Positions 1-8,426 are shown, counted from the first letter of the stretch. The stretch: DNA of 64,000 nt from Arenibacter sp. 6A1 (GCF_012272855.1 NZ_JAAXCQ010000016.1:1-64000), one strand, 5' to 3'. The notes: generated by a model from the sequence alone, not told the origin. A program made the numbers and translations.

Positions 1-37
1 TACTGCTACACCAAGTGGGAGAGTAGGCCGCCGCCTT
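1..37 (+). rRNA. 5S ribosomal RNA, 3' end only
   Basis: The first bases match the conserved 3' end of bacteroidotal 5S rRNA (a GGGAGAGTAGG segment followed by a CCGCCG run). A strong terminator follows within ten bases. Only the last third or so of the gene is inside the window, so a 16S-23S-5S operon should lie immediately to the left on the same strand. The exact mature 3' end is estimated to within a few bases. Confidence 0.85.
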
Positions 38-45
38 TTTTTAAG

Positions 46-79
46 AGTCCCTTCATGAAAATGAAGGGACTTTTTTTTT
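46..79 (+). terminator. rho-independent terminator of the rRNA operon
   Basis: A perfect 11-bp inverted repeat (46-56 with 61-71) closes a GAAA tetraloop and is followed by nine T residues. It sits directly after the 5S rRNA end, as expected for the end of an rRNA transcript. Confidence 0.92.
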
Positions 80-84
80 GCCCT

Positions 85-122
85 TCCGCAAAGTAGATCC
101 GCAAAGTAGTTCCGCAAAGTCT
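85..122 (+). repeat. three tandem copies of a 13-bp unit
   Basis: The 12-base word TCCGCAAAGTAG occurs at 85-96 and 98-109, and a third copy with altered final bases occupies 111-122, giving a 13-bp period. The last copy runs into a small hairpin (AAAGTC with GACTTT, about 116-131). Function unknown; it lies just downstream of the rRNA terminator. Confidence 0.7.
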
Positions 123-729
123 CCCGACTTTGAGGGCCATTTCTACCTCAATGTTTCAATAGTAATAAAACCACCATACCGCCAAATCCTGCTTCTAAGA
201 CATTTCTTTTTATGTTCCTATAACATACCTTAGGCCAGTTCCGTTTTATTAAATACAGCTTCTTATGCTACTCGGTACAAGCGTGACACTCGCACTAGCG
301 GTCAATTCCTTTGTAATTCAACAAATTGTTACACTATTACATTACGCAGCAATTAAATCAACTCATTTTCAAATTCCCGAATTCCACAATTATTTCATTT
401 TACATTGTTACATTAATTAATTGGTACATTTTTTACAGTGTTTACTGCTAATTGGTTATTGTTAATTGTTTCCCGCGTTAGGGATCGCAGCGGCATCCCC
501 GCAGCGGCGCAAGGGATACAGCGGAGAGCCCGCCCGACCTAGGAGGGAACGCCCAAATTAATATGCTAGAGATAGGTATTCTGAATTTGAAACATTTAAA
601 TCACCTTTTATCCGCTTATTTATTGCCAAGATTAAAGTTGTTATTGGAATGTTCCTGGACTTCATATAACAAGCAAACTACTTTTCTTAAAGAGCTGTTA
701 CTTCTAAAATATTTAATTAATTTTAAGGT
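123..729. other. gene-free region after the rRNA operon
   Basis: No convincing reading frame or tRNA is visible here. Positions 300-445 are AT-rich with many repeats of a TTACAT-like word. Positions 475-558 hold one copy of the dispersed structured repeat listed separately. The remainder up to the hemolysin III start is AT-rich and presumably carries that gene's promoter, but I could not identify a clear TAnnTTTG box. Confidence 0.5.
475..558 (+). repeat. dispersed structured repeat, copy A
   Basis: An 84-base GC-rich element in AT-rich surroundings. It begins GCGTTAGGGATCGCAGCGG and ends GAGGGAACGCCCAAA. Its ends are partly complementary (GCGTT against AACGC) and the interior repeats a GCAGCGG word. 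Closely similar copies lie at 39163-39245 (minus) and 42692-42774 (plus). The differences sit mainly in the loop-like middle, as expected for a structure-conserving repeat. All three copies are in intergenic DNA. Confidence 0.85.
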
Positions 730-1347
730 ATGTTAGCCCGAGAAGAAAAATTAAACACACTATCCCATGGCCTAGGTATATTGCTAGGGCTCATTGGTTT
801 TGTGGTGTTGTTTCTAAATAAGGGCCAGCATTCTTCCTACGCCACTTTTTCAGTGGTGGTATACAGTGTTACTATTTTGTTGCTATTTACGGCGTCAACG
901 GTTTACCATGGCGTTAAGGAAGGAGATCTGAAAAATAAATTAAGAATTCTAGACCACATTTGTATTTATTATTTAATTGCGGGAACCTACACTCCGGTAA
1001 CTTTAATGATGCTCGAAAAGGGCAATGGTTGGGCAATGTTTTATGCCGTATGGGGTATTGCTGCCTTAGGGACTGTGATGAAATTGTTCTATACCGGGAA
1101 GTATGAATTTATTTCCACCTTACTTTACCTAGTAATGGGGTGGCTGATTGTTTTGGACCTTGATAATCTAATGGCTCAATCGTCAACTTTAGGGATAAGA
1201 GCCATGTTCTTAGGTGGTGGGTTGTATACTGTGGGCATTTTGTTCTATGCCATAAAAAAAATCCCTTATAACCATTTTATTTGGCATCTATTTGTCTTAG
1301 GAGGTGCCATTAGCCATTGGTTATTTATCTTCTTAGATGTTGTTTAA
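730..1347 (+). CDS. trhA: hemolysin III family membrane protein (TrhA/YqfA-like)
   Basis: A 205-residue integral membrane protein with seven predicted hydrophobic segments, the usual size and topology of the bacterial hemolysin III (PAQR-related) family. Family-typical polar residues are visible: a Ser/His pair in STVYHG near residue 60, an Asp-His in LDH near residue 75, and a C-terminal His-rich segment (HFIWH and SHW). PAQR relatives use such Ser/Asp/His sets to bind zinc. The bacterial members are linked to membrane lipid homeostasis rather than proven haemolysis. It starts at an ATG 170 bp after the structured repeat and its stop overlaps the convergent DUF4268 gene by four bases. Confidence 0.88.
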   Translation: MLAREEKLNTLSHGLGILLGLIGFVVLFLNKGQHSSYATFSVVVYSVTILLLFTASTVYHGVKEGDLKNKLRILDHICIYYLIAGTYTPVTLMMLEKGNGWAMFYAVWGIAALGTVMKLFYTGKYEFISTLLYLVMGWLIVLDLDNLMAQSSTLGIRAMFLGGGLYTVGILFYAIKKIPYNHFIWHLFVLGGAISHWLFIFLDVV

Positions 1348-1772
1348 TCTTGAAGCATATCCTTGTATTCTTCAAAAAAGGCTTCTAAAAGGGACATGTT
1401 GTCTTTAAGAAATACCATGGTTTCTTGCCAGGTTTTCTTATTGTGAATAGATACATTTTCTTTACGAACAAAGATCCTAGAAATTTCCTTTCCGTTTTCC
1501 AACACAAGAATTTCTTCGAAAATAACCTCTGGAAGGTATTCTGTCTTTAAGATATTTTGAAGGGCACTAAATTTTTCCCATAATTCTATTCTTTTTTCTA
1601 GATCTTGAGTTTCAATATCGATCGATACCATGGCGGTATGGACATCAAAGTGAAACTTAAATGAACAATCCTTGATTTTTGTTTGGTATAGGATCCATTT
1701 TCTAGGGAATGATTTTCCAAACGAAATCCAAAACTCCTGTCGTAATCTCTTTGATTCTTCTTTGCTAAACAT
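1344..1772 (-). CDS. DUF4268 domain-containing protein
   Basis: A 142-residue soluble, charged protein made up entirely of a DUF4268-like domain. No signal peptide or membrane segment is present. The domain is often found alone in Flavobacteriaceae and also at the C-terminus of restriction- or nuclease-associated proteins, but this stand-alone form has no catalytic motif that I can identify. Its ATG lies directly next to the stop codon of the ZIP transporter gene upstream (1772/1773), so the two are probably co-transcribed leftward. Function unknown. Confidence 0.75.
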   Translation of the reverse strand: MFSKEESKRLRQEFWISFGKSFPRKWILYQTKIKDCSFKFHFDVHTAMVSIDIETQDLEKRIELWEKFSALQNILKTEYLPEVIFEEILVLENGKEISRIFVRKENVSIHNKKTWQETMVFLKDNMSLLEAFFEEYKDMLQD

Positions 1773-2444
1773 TTATAAGGCGTATGCGATTATAATTCCT
1801 AAAATAATAACCAGTAACTTACGAAGGTTAAACTTGTGGGCTTCAGAGCTTTCGAAAAGGATGACGGTGGAAATATGTAAAAATACCCCAATAACCAATG
1901 CGTTTAAATAAACAGCATAGGTTTCTATGACCTTAAAGGTACTTGCAATGAAGGTGCCTATTGGGGTCATTACGGCAAAGAGGCTAATAAATAAAATGGC
2001 CGATGTCAGTTTTATTTTAGATCCTAAAAGAAATATACTTAGGATTATAGCAATCGGAATTTTATGGACAAGAATGCCATATAGCATGGTATGGTGATTT
2101 TCTATAGGCAAGCCTTCTAACAATGAATGTATGCAAAGGCTAGCAAAGAGCGTCCATGGGAAGGCAGCATTCTCGGGGTCTAAATGAACATGTCCATGTT
2201 CTGCTCCTTTCGAGAAAAATTCTAAGAATATTTGAAGCAAAATCCCCAACATAATAAAAACACCCACAATTTTAGGGCTTTCATGGGTATATACTTCTGG
2301 GAAAAGTTCAAAAACCGTCAAGGCTAATAAAAAAGCACCACTAAAGGCCAGAAGCAGTTTAAAAATCTCTTTGTTTTGTGGTTTGGTAAAATAAACAAAT
2401 ATAAAGCTTAACAATACCCCAAGGATGGGTAATAAATAGACCAT
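1773..2444 (-). CDS. ZIP family metal transporter
   Basis: A 223-residue polytopic membrane protein, somewhat shorter than the usual 240-300 residues of ZIP proteins. It has the ZIP signature in its middle: a HSLLEGLPI segment near residue 105 and HKIP near residue 127, whose His, Glu and Pro residues form the binuclear metal site in transmembrane helices 4 and 5. A His-rich cytoplasmic stretch (HGHVH, near residue 83) before the signature is typical of ZIP variable loops. It should import Zn2+ or another divalent cation. It is the first gene of a leftward pair with the DUF4268 gene and is divergent from the RNA methyltransferase gene. Confidence 0.87.
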   Translation of the reverse strand: MVYLLPILGVLLSFIFVYFTKPQNKEIFKLLLAFSGAFLLALTVFELFPEVYTHESPKIVGVFIMLGILLQIFLEFFSKGAEHGHVHLDPENAAFPWTLFASLCIHSLLEGLPIENHHTMLYGILVHKIPIAIILSIFLLGSKIKLTSAILFISLFAVMTPIGTFIASTFKVIETYAVYLNALVIGVFLHISTVILFESSEAHKFNLRKLLVIILGIIIAYAL

Positions 2445-2479
2445 GTAAGATTAATTACGTTATGTACAAATTTGGCAAA

Positions 2480-2513
2480 TTGCCTAATGGGGGCTAAAAT
2501 TAATGTATTTTTG
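2480..2513 (+). promoter_or_regulatory. promoter of the THUMP methyltransferase gene
   Basis: A TAnnTTTG box (TATTTTTG, 2506-2513) lies 20 bases before the ATG, with a TTG at 2480-2482 and a 23-base spacer. This fits the Bacteroidota primary sigma factor consensus of TTG and TAnnTTTG. Confidence 0.6.
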
Positions 2514-2533
2514 CGGTAATCTTAAAGGTAGAT

Positions 2534-3697
2534 ATGAACAATAATTTTAAAATGGTAGCCAAGACCATGTTTGGTTTTGAAGAAATTTTGGCAAAGGAGT
2601 TGCGTAATCTTGGCGCATCCAATGTAACTGAGGGTGTTAGGAGTGTTTTCTTTGAAGGGGATACCGGTTTTATGTATAAGGCCAACCTATGTTTGCGAAC
2701 TGCAATAAAAATAGTAAAACCCATTCACTCTTTCCAAGTAAGGAACGAAAATGATTTGTACAAGAAGATCTATGCCATGGATTGGTTCGATTTTCTTTCT
2801 ACATCAACGACATTTGCTATAGATGCAACAGTGAATTCCGAGAACTTTACGCATTCACTTTATGTATCCCAAAAGGCGAAAGATGCCATAGTGGATAAAT
2901 TTAGGGATGTCGATGGGACTAGGCCCGATGTGGATATAAAGTTTCCCGATGTACGGATAAATATTCATATTCAAAAAGATCAATGTAATATTGCTTTGGA
3001 TTCTTCTGGACGCTCTTTGCACCAAAGAGGTTATAGGACAGCCACGAATATAGCGCCCATAAATGAGGTGTTGGCTTCGGGACTATTGCTTTTAAGTGGG
3101 TGGGACGGTCAATCGGACTTTTTAGATCCTATGTGTGGTAGTGGTACCTTTTTAACCGAAGCGGCCATGATTGCTTGTAATATTCCTGCCAATATTAATA
3201 GAAAGGAATTTGCTTTTGAAAAATGGCACGATTTTGATGCAGACCTTTTTAATAAAATAGTAGAGAGTTGTTTAAATAAAACAAGAGAGTTCCATCACAA
3301 GATTATCGGGTATGATAAAGCTCCTTCTGCAGTAAGAAAGGCTCAAGACAATATAGATAATGCCAATTTATCGGAATATATCACTGTAGAAAGAAAAAAC
3401 TTCTTCGATACGGAAAAGATGTCCGAAGGTCATTTACATATGGTTTTTAATCCGCCTTATGGGGAACGGTTGAATATAGAAATGGAAGATTTTTATGCTG
3501 AAATAGGAGATACCCTAAAAAGAAATTACCCGGGTACGGATGCATGGTTTATCACTTCCAATTTAGATGCCTTGAAATTTGTTGGTTTACGTCCTTCTAG
3601 AAAAATAAAAGTATTCAATAGTCACCTAGAATCTCGTTTGGTGAAGTATGTGATGTACGAGGGCAGTAAAAAGGCAAAGTTTAATAAAGAAGAATAA
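2534..3697 (+). CDS. THUMP domain class I SAM-dependent RNA methyltransferase (RlmL/RlmKL N-domain type)
   Basis: A 387-residue protein with an N-terminal ferredoxin-like/THUMP RNA-binding region (about 5-155) and a C-terminal Rossmann methyltransferase. The SAM-binding motif is LDPMCGSGTF near residue 200. The N6/N2-purine methylase motif NPPYGERL is near residue 310. This architecture matches the m2G2445 23S rRNA methyltransferase half of RlmKL; the RlmK half is absent, as usual in Bacteroidota. The start is the ATG after a good TAnnTTTG promoter. A stem-loop terminator follows. Exact target base is inferred from family only. Confidence 0.88.
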   Translation: MNNNFKMVAKTMFGFEEILAKELRNLGASNVTEGVRSVFFEGDTGFMYKANLCLRTAIKIVKPIHSFQVRNENDLYKKIYAMDWFDFLSTSTTFAIDATVNSENFTHSLYVSQKAKDAIVDKFRDVDGTRPDVDIKFPDVRINIHIQKDQCNIALDSSGRSLHQRGYRTATNIAPINEVLASGLLLLSGWDGQSDFLDPMCGSGTFLTEAAMIACNIPANINRKEFAFEKWHDFDADLFNKIVESCLNKTREFHHKIIGYDKAPSAVRKAQDNIDNANLSEYITVERKNFFDTEKMSEGHLHMVFNPPYGERLNIEMEDFYAEIGDTLKRNYPGTDAWFITSNLDALKFVGLRPSRKIKVFNSHLESRLVKYVMYEGSKKAKFNKEE

Positions 3698-3707
3698 TTA
3701 AAAAATT

Positions 3708-3757
3708 AAAACCCAATAGAGATTTATGTTTATGGCATAATTCCTATTGGGTTTTTT
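3708..3757 (+). terminator. terminator after the THUMP methyltransferase gene
   Basis: A 12-bp stem (3708-3719 with 3744-3755), with a smaller inner stem (TTATG with CATAA), runs into six T residues at 3752-3757. An in-frame TTG at 3747, a conceivable start for the next small gene, lies inside this terminator and is therefore unlikely to be used. Confidence 0.8.
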
Positions 3758-3785
3758 AGTTTATAAAATCAATACAAAGTTACTT

Positions 3786-4016
3786 GTGAAAATAAAACAC
3801 AAAGCATTACTATTTAATTTTTTAGGCTTCGCCTTATTGTTTGTAATAGCCCGATTGCTGTTAGGATATTTTTTTCCGCTTCATCGTATTCTCTTGGCTA
3901 TTATAGCCGCTGTCATAGCCAATGTATTGGCGCCTAAATTTGCTGTGGTGAAAGTAGACCGCATTGAAAAGGTGATGATGAAATGGATTTTCATGAAGGG
4001 AGTCCGTGAAGTATAG
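3786..4016 (+). CDS. small two-helix membrane protein, unknown function
   Basis: A 76-residue protein with two hydrophobic helices (about residues 7-26 and 29-43) and a basic C-terminal tail. I place the start at the GTG at 3786, giving an N-terminus MKIKHKALLF. The longer version beginning at TTG 3747 would start inside the upstream terminator. No family name is recognised with certainty. It ends one base before the convergent DUF6048 gene. The positive residues before the first helix suggest a cytoplasmic N-terminus. Confidence 0.6.
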   Translation: MKIKHKALLFNFLGFALLFVIARLLLGYFFPLHRILLAIIAAVIANVLAPKFAVVKVDRIEKVMMKWIFMKGVREV

Positions 4017-4017
4017 T

Positions 4018-4815
4018 TTAATTCTCCGGAACTTCTTTTTCTTTCTCTATCGCTTTAAACTTTTTAGCCTTTTTGTAAAGGGGTAAAAAATAAGAGATAG
4101 AATAGTTAAAGCCTACCCCAAAATTACTGCCATCGGTAACCTTGTTAAAGCCAGGTATCCATAAATTGGAAAAATTATCAGCTTCTTTGTTGCTGACTAA
4201 AAAACCAATTCTAACACTAGCTCCTAAATAGATATTGGCAAAAAGTTCTGCCTTTATACCAACGACTGCTTCTAGCCAACTAGCATTTAGATTGCTGAAT
4301 TTTTGCGGAGTAGTGCTTCCGGGAGCAAAACCATTGGCTGGAATTTCAGTCGGATTGTTTTGATATTCGGGTGTTGTCCAATAACGGTCGGTATCAAAAA
4401 TCTGATAATTGTTTAAGGTCTGGCTAAAACTGCTGAAGGCATAACGTCCACCAACATAAATAGCGTTGTGCATACCGTACCAATTATCATAGGTATTGTA
4501 ATCTACCCCTAGTTTAATATAGGACCCGGAGGTGGTAAAATTGTATAAATCTTCTTGCTTCGTATTGTCTTCATTTCCCAATTCTGTTGCAAGGAACAGC
4601 TTTGAGCTGATCCTATAATCGCCGACAATTTCGAAACCCTGGTATTCATCCTTTAAAAAAGACTGCAAAGGTCTGCTTAAATCTATTCCTACCCTAATTC
4701 CATAGGGATCTGTACGGGCAATGGTGTCTTTAGGATTTAAATCAATGGACTTGCTTTGGGAAAAGGCAAATAAGAAGCAAAAACTAAAAAGTGTACTAAT
4801 GGTATATTTTAACAT
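4018..4815 (-). CDS. DUF6048 family outer-membrane-like protein
   Basis: A 265-residue exported protein with a signal peptide of about 19 residues ending in FAFSQS. The mature part has alternating hydrophobic/aromatic stretches with many Tyr, Phe and Gly, and repeated GxD/GxR patterns typical of an outer-membrane beta-barrel. I recognise it as DUF6048, a Bacteroidota family usually found beside the DUF6452 lipoprotein. Here the two genes overlap by 20 bases and follow rlmD in one leftward operon. Function unknown; a partner role with the lipoprotein is inferred from the conserved pairing. Confidence 0.7.
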   Translation of the reverse strand: MLKYTISTLFSFCFLFAFSQSKSIDLNPKDTIARTDPYGIRVGIDLSRPLQSFLKDEYQGFEIVGDYRISSKLFLATELGNEDNTKQEDLYNFTTSGSYIKLGVDYNTYDNWYGMHNAIYVGGRYAFSSFSQTLNNYQIFDTDRYWTTPEYQNNPTEIPANGFAPGSTTPQKFSNLNASWLEAVVGIKAELFANIYLGASVRIGFLVSNKEADNFSNLWIPGFNKVTDGSNFGVGFNYSISYFLPLYKKAKKFKAIEKEKEVPEN

Positions 4816-5335
4816 GAGCCGAGATTGAGTTTTCTACCAACGGTGTTACTATTTCTACATTCTTGATCCAATTATCGCTTTCTGGCTTTAATTCTTGGCT
4901 AAGATTATCGTAATTGGTGATAAATCCACATGCCCTAGAAATAAATTTATCATTTCTGTCGTAATTAAAATAAAGGGTATCCAAATCGCCGCCTTCTACC
5001 TGGATGGTATTACCATTGGCATCCTCGGCATCTACGGTCACAGAGTTTTTAATAAAATAAAATCCCGTTGAATTTGCGGTTACTTTGAATGGAATGGCGA
5101 TTGAATCTAAATCGGTCCTATCGGCAACCCCTGGCACCGTAGTGTTTTGGCCAACGCCCACAATTCTAAATTTGGATACCTTCTTTAGTTCTGTGGGGTT
5201 GTCCACATCATAAAACCTTACTACGACCAAAGGCGTATTCCCTTCTATACAGATGTCGTCCTTTTCGCAAGCCATAAAACCGAATACGGTTATAGAGGCT
5301 ATCAGTAGTAAGATTGAATTTTTTGTTTTAGTCAT
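4796..5335 (-). CDS. DUF6452 family lipoprotein
   Basis: A 179-residue lipoprotein. The signal peptide ends in a lipobox (GFMAC) with the lipidated Cys near residue 23, followed by EKDD. The mature domain is beta-rich, has a second Cys in DICIEG and later an ISRACGF segment, so a disulfide is possible. It matches DUF6452, which accompanies DUF6048 in many Flavobacteriaceae. It begins 11 bases after the rlmD stop and overlaps the DUF6048 gene by 20 bases, so translation of the pair may be coupled. Confidence 0.7.
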   Translation of the reverse strand: MTKTKNSILLLIASITVFGFMACEKDDICIEGNTPLVVVRFYDVDNPTELKKVSKFRIVGVGQNTTVPGVADRTDLDSIAIPFKVTANSTGFYFIKNSVTVDAEDANGNTIQVEGGDLDTLYFNYDRNDKFISRACGFITNYDNLSQELKPESDNWIKNVEIVTPLVENSISAHVKIYH

Positions 5336-5346
5336 TTCCCTTTGGC

Positions 5347-6762
5347 CTATTTAGAGCGTTTTCTCAAAAGTACAACATTTTCTACATGATGGGTTTGAGG
5401 GAACATATCTACTGGCTGCACCTTAACGATCTCATAATCTTCCTTCATAAGTTCTAAGTCTCTAGCCTGAGTAGCGCTATTACAGCTGACATAAACTACC
5501 TTTTCTGGAGAAATGTTTAATATTTGCTGTACTACATCCTTGTGCATACCGTCTCTTGGTGGATCTGTAATAATAAGGTCTGGCGTACCATGGGTTTTAA
5601 TAAATTCGGCGTTGAATACATTTTTCATATCTCCAACATAAAAGTCTACATTGGAAATATTATTCCTTTCAGCATTCGCCTTAGCATCGGCAATGGCTTC
5701 TGGAACGGCCTCTATACCTACTACTTTTTTGGCTTTTTTAGCAACGAACTGGGCAATGGTACCTGTTCCGGTATATAGATCGTATACCAGCTCCTCTCCG
5801 GTAAGTCCAGCAAAATCTCTAGTTATTTTATACAATTCATATGCTTGATCAGAATTGGTTTGATAGAATGATTTAGCAGTGATTTTAAACTGTAGCCCTT
5901 CCATCTCCTCAAAAATATGATCTCGTCCTGCAAAACATACAATCTCTTGGTCGTAAATAGTATCGTTTTGTTTTTGGTTGATGACATATAGAAGCGCGGT
6001 GATCTCTGGGAAACTCGTCGCTAAATGGTTCATCAACAAATTTCGTTTTTCAAGATCGTCTTCAAAGAACTGTACCATCACCATGATTTCTCCTGTAGAG
6101 GAGGTACGAATCATAACGGTGCGTAACATACCCCATTGATTTCTTGGGTTAAAGAAGGTCAATCCGTTTGCAAGAGCAAACTCTTTTATCTCCAAACGTA
6201 TCGCATTGGAGGGGTCTTCTTGCAAATGACATTTTTTAATGTCTAGGATTTTATCCCACATTCCGGGAATATGAAAACCCAAGGCATTTTTATCGGTAAT
6301 GTCCTTTTTAGAATTGATTTCTTCCATGGTCAGCCAACGGCTATCCGAGAAAGAAAATTCCATTTTATTTCTGTAAAAATATTGTTTTTCGGAGCCTAAA
6401 ATAGGAGTGGTTTCGGGTAGTTCTAAGTGTCCGATCCTACGCAGGTTGTTTTCAACTTCTTTTTGTTTGTAAAAAAGTTGGTGCTCATAGCCCATATCTT
6501 GCCATTTACAACCACCGCAGACCCCAAAATGCTCACATACCGGGGTGGTCCTTTTATCAGAAAAGGTATGAAAATGGATTGCTTCACCTTCAAAATAAGC
6601 TTTTCTCTTTTTTGTGGTTTGTACATCAACAACATCGCCAGGGACGGTGTTTGTTAAAAAAATAACCCTTCCATCCGGGGCTTTGCCAATGGTTTTACCT
6701 TTGGCCCCAGCATCTACGACTTCGACGTTTTCGAAAATCGCTCTTTTATTCTTTCTTGCCAT
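5347..6762 (-). CDS. rlmD: 23S rRNA (uracil-1939-C5)-methyltransferase RlmD
   Basis: A 471-residue TrmA/RlmD-type enzyme. An N-terminal TRAM domain (about 8-65) is followed by an iron-sulfur cluster motif CEHFGVCGGC (near 77-86) and its fourth Cys in KKCHL. The C-terminal Rossmann domain carries YDLYTGTGT for SAM binding, the FYQTNSDQA signature, DPPRDGM, and the catalytic Cys in VSCNSAT near residue 428. It methylates U1939 (or U747-type sites in relatives) of 23S rRNA. It is first in a leftward operon with DUF6452 and DUF6048. A TATTTTTG box on the minus strand (6774-6767) ends only four bases before the ATG. Confidence 0.9.
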   Translation of the reverse strand: MARKNKRAIFENVEVVDAGAKGKTIGKAPDGRVIFLTNTVPGDVVDVQTTKKRKAYFEGEAIHFHTFSDKRTTPVCEHFGVCGGCKWQDMGYEHQLFYKQKEVENNLRRIGHLELPETTPILGSEKQYFYRNKMEFSFSDSRWLTMEEINSKKDITDKNALGFHIPGMWDKILDIKKCHLQEDPSNAIRLEIKEFALANGLTFFNPRNQWGMLRTVMIRTSSTGEIMVMVQFFEDDLEKRNLLMNHLATSFPEITALLYVINQKQNDTIYDQEIVCFAGRDHIFEEMEGLQFKITAKSFYQTNSDQAYELYKITRDFAGLTGEELVYDLYTGTGTIAQFVAKKAKKVVGIEAVPEAIADAKANAERNNISNVDFYVGDMKNVFNAEFIKTHGTPDLIITDPPRDGMHKDVVQQILNISPEKVVYVSCNSATQARDLELMKEDYEIVKVQPVDMFPQTHHVENVVLLRKRSK

Positions 6763-6766
6763 GGGG

Positions 6767-6774
6767 CAAAAATA
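6767..6774 (-). promoter_or_regulatory. TAnnTTTG box directly before rlmD
   Basis: The minus strand reads TATTTTTG here, four bases before the rlmD start codon. Transcription would begin at or next to the ATG, so a leaderless mRNA is implied. I see no good TTG at the expected upstream spacing. Confidence 0.45.
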
Positions 6775-7043
6775 GGCGAATTTTTTAGGATTTATAAAGC
6801 TTTTTAAAAGAGTCTTAAAGGGATTTGTTAGAATAGTTTTGGTTAAGCCATGAAAAAGCCGAAGTCATGGGGCTGTAAAGGTTAATTAATTGTGAAAAAG
6901 CAGCTCATAAAGAAGAAAGGGGTAAATTGTTTTGATGATCTAGAATTTGTTGAATTGCCTTTAAAACACGGATGTAGCTATACGTAAATGCTGATTTGTT
7001 AAAATTATATAGGTTAAATTAAATTATTACTATAAAAACCGTA

Positions 7044-7072
7044 TTGTGAAAATTTAATTTTTAGTAATTTAG
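7044..7072 (+). promoter_or_regulatory. probable rocD promoter
   Basis: A TTG (7044-7046), an 18-base spacer and TAATTTAG (7065-7072, one mismatch from TAnnTTTG) lie 70 bases upstream of the rocD ATG. The rest of the 380-bp gap (6763-7142) is AT-rich. It has one short imperfect hairpin near 6846-6872 and no reading frame that looks like a gene. Confidence 0.4.
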
Positions 7073-7142
7073 CGCCACTACGAAGGATGATTTCTCTCCC
7101 AAAGAAGGAATTGCTAAAGTTTTATTTAAAGATTAAAAAATC

Positions 7143-8426
7143 ATGTCTATTTTAGAAAAATTAAGTTCTAAGGAAGCTATTGCCTTGGAGGAAAAATACG
7201 GAGCTCATAATTATCATCCGTTACCTGTGGTTTTAAGCAAAGGAGAAGGGGTGTTTGTTTGGGATGTAGAAGGGAAAAAATACTTCGATTTTCTTTCGGC
7301 TTATTCAGCTGTAAACCAAGGTCATTGTCATCCTAAAATTGTAGGTGCCATGATGAAACAGGCACAAACATTAACCTTGACCTCAAGGGCATTCCATAAC
7401 GATATGCTAGGGAGGTTCGAAAAATATGCCTCTGAAACCTTCGGATATGATAAGCTTTTGCCTATGAACACAGGTGCAGAAGCCGTTGAAACGGCTTTGA
7501 AGATATCTAGAAAATGGGCCTATGAGAAAAAAGGGGTGCCAGAAAATGAAGCGCAAATTATAGTTTGTGAAAATAATTTTCATGGACGTACCACCACTAT
7601 TATATCTTTCTCCAATGATGAGGTAGCCCGTAAGAATTTTGGTCCTTATACCCAGGGGTTTATAAAAATAGAATACGATAACCTAAAGGCTTTGGAGGAA
7701 ACCTTGGAAAACAATTCGAAGAATATTGCCGGATTTTTGGTAGAACCCATACAAGGAGAAGCTGGAGTGTATGTTCCTTCTGAGGGGTATTTGGCAAAAG
7801 CGAAAGCGCTTTGTGAAAAATACAACGTACTTTTTATGGCCGACGAGGTGCAGACTGGTATAGCCCGTACAGGAAAATTGTTGGCAACTTGTGGTAATTG
7901 TAGTTGTGTGGACAGGCATTGTAGTGGAACCCCAGAAATAAAGCCCGATATACTAATTTTAGGGAAGGCCCTTTCGGGTGGTGCTTACCCTATTTCGGGC
8001 GTATTGGCTAATGATGCCGTCATGGATGTTATAGGTCCAGGAAACCATGGAAGTACATTTGGTGGTAATCCTATTGCTGCTGCCGTAGGGATCGCTGCTC
8101 TAGAGGTTGTAAAAGAAGAAGGTTTGGCAGAAAACGCCTATCAGCTAGGAGAGCTTTTTAGAGCTGAACTCAATAAATTTATCCCTAATTGTTCCGTAGT
8201 GAACAGCGTCAGAGGAAAAGGGTTGTTAAATGCCATTTTAATTAATGATACCGAGGACAGTTCTACCGCATGGGATATTTGCCTTGCCTTAAGGGACAAC
8301 GGTTTGTTGGCCAAACCTACCCATGGGAATATTATTAGATTTGCCCCGCCATTGGTTATGACCAAGGAACAATTGTTAGATTGTGTGGCTATAATTATTA
8401 AGACCTTACAGCAATTCGAAAAATAA
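7143..8426 (+). CDS. rocD: ornithine-oxo-acid transaminase (ornithine aminotransferase)
   Basis: A 427-residue class III PLP aminotransferase. It converts ornithine and 2-oxoglutarate to glutamate-5-semialdehyde and glutamate. Visible motifs are the OAT-like N-terminus with GAHNYHPLPV, MNTGAEAVETA near 108, VEPIQGEAG near 200, ADEVQTGIARTG near 233, and the PLP lysine in LGKALSGG (K275). Between the Asp-containing motif and the lysine is a short cysteine-rich insert with C250, C253, C255 and C260, not present in the textbook enzyme. The gene stands alone between its own promoter and terminator. Confidence 0.92.
   Translation: MSILEKLSSKEAIALEEKYGAHNYHPLPVVLSKGEGVFVWDVEGKKYFDFLSAYSAVNQGHCHPKIVGAMMKQAQTLTLTSRAFHNDMLGRFEKYASETFGYDKLLPMNTGAEAVETALKISRKWAYEKKGVPENEAQIIVCENNFHGRTTTIISFSNDEVARKNFGPYTQGFIKIEYDNLKALEETLENNSKNIAGFLVEPIQGEAGVYVPSEGYLAKAKALCEKYNVLFMADEVQTGIARTGKLLATCGNCSCVDRHCSGTPEIKPDILILGKALSGGAYPISGVLANDAVMDVIGPGNHGSTFGGNPIAAAVGIAALEVVKEEGLAENAYQLGELFRAELNKFIPNCSVVNSVRGKGLLNAILINDTEDSSTAWDICLALRDNGLLAKPTHGNIIRFAPPLVMTKEQLLDCVAIIIKTLQQFEK

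Noticed and set aside
3747-3785. TTG start adding 13 residues to the small membrane protein
   Set aside because: The codon lies inside the terminator of the preceding gene; GTG at 3786 is more likely.
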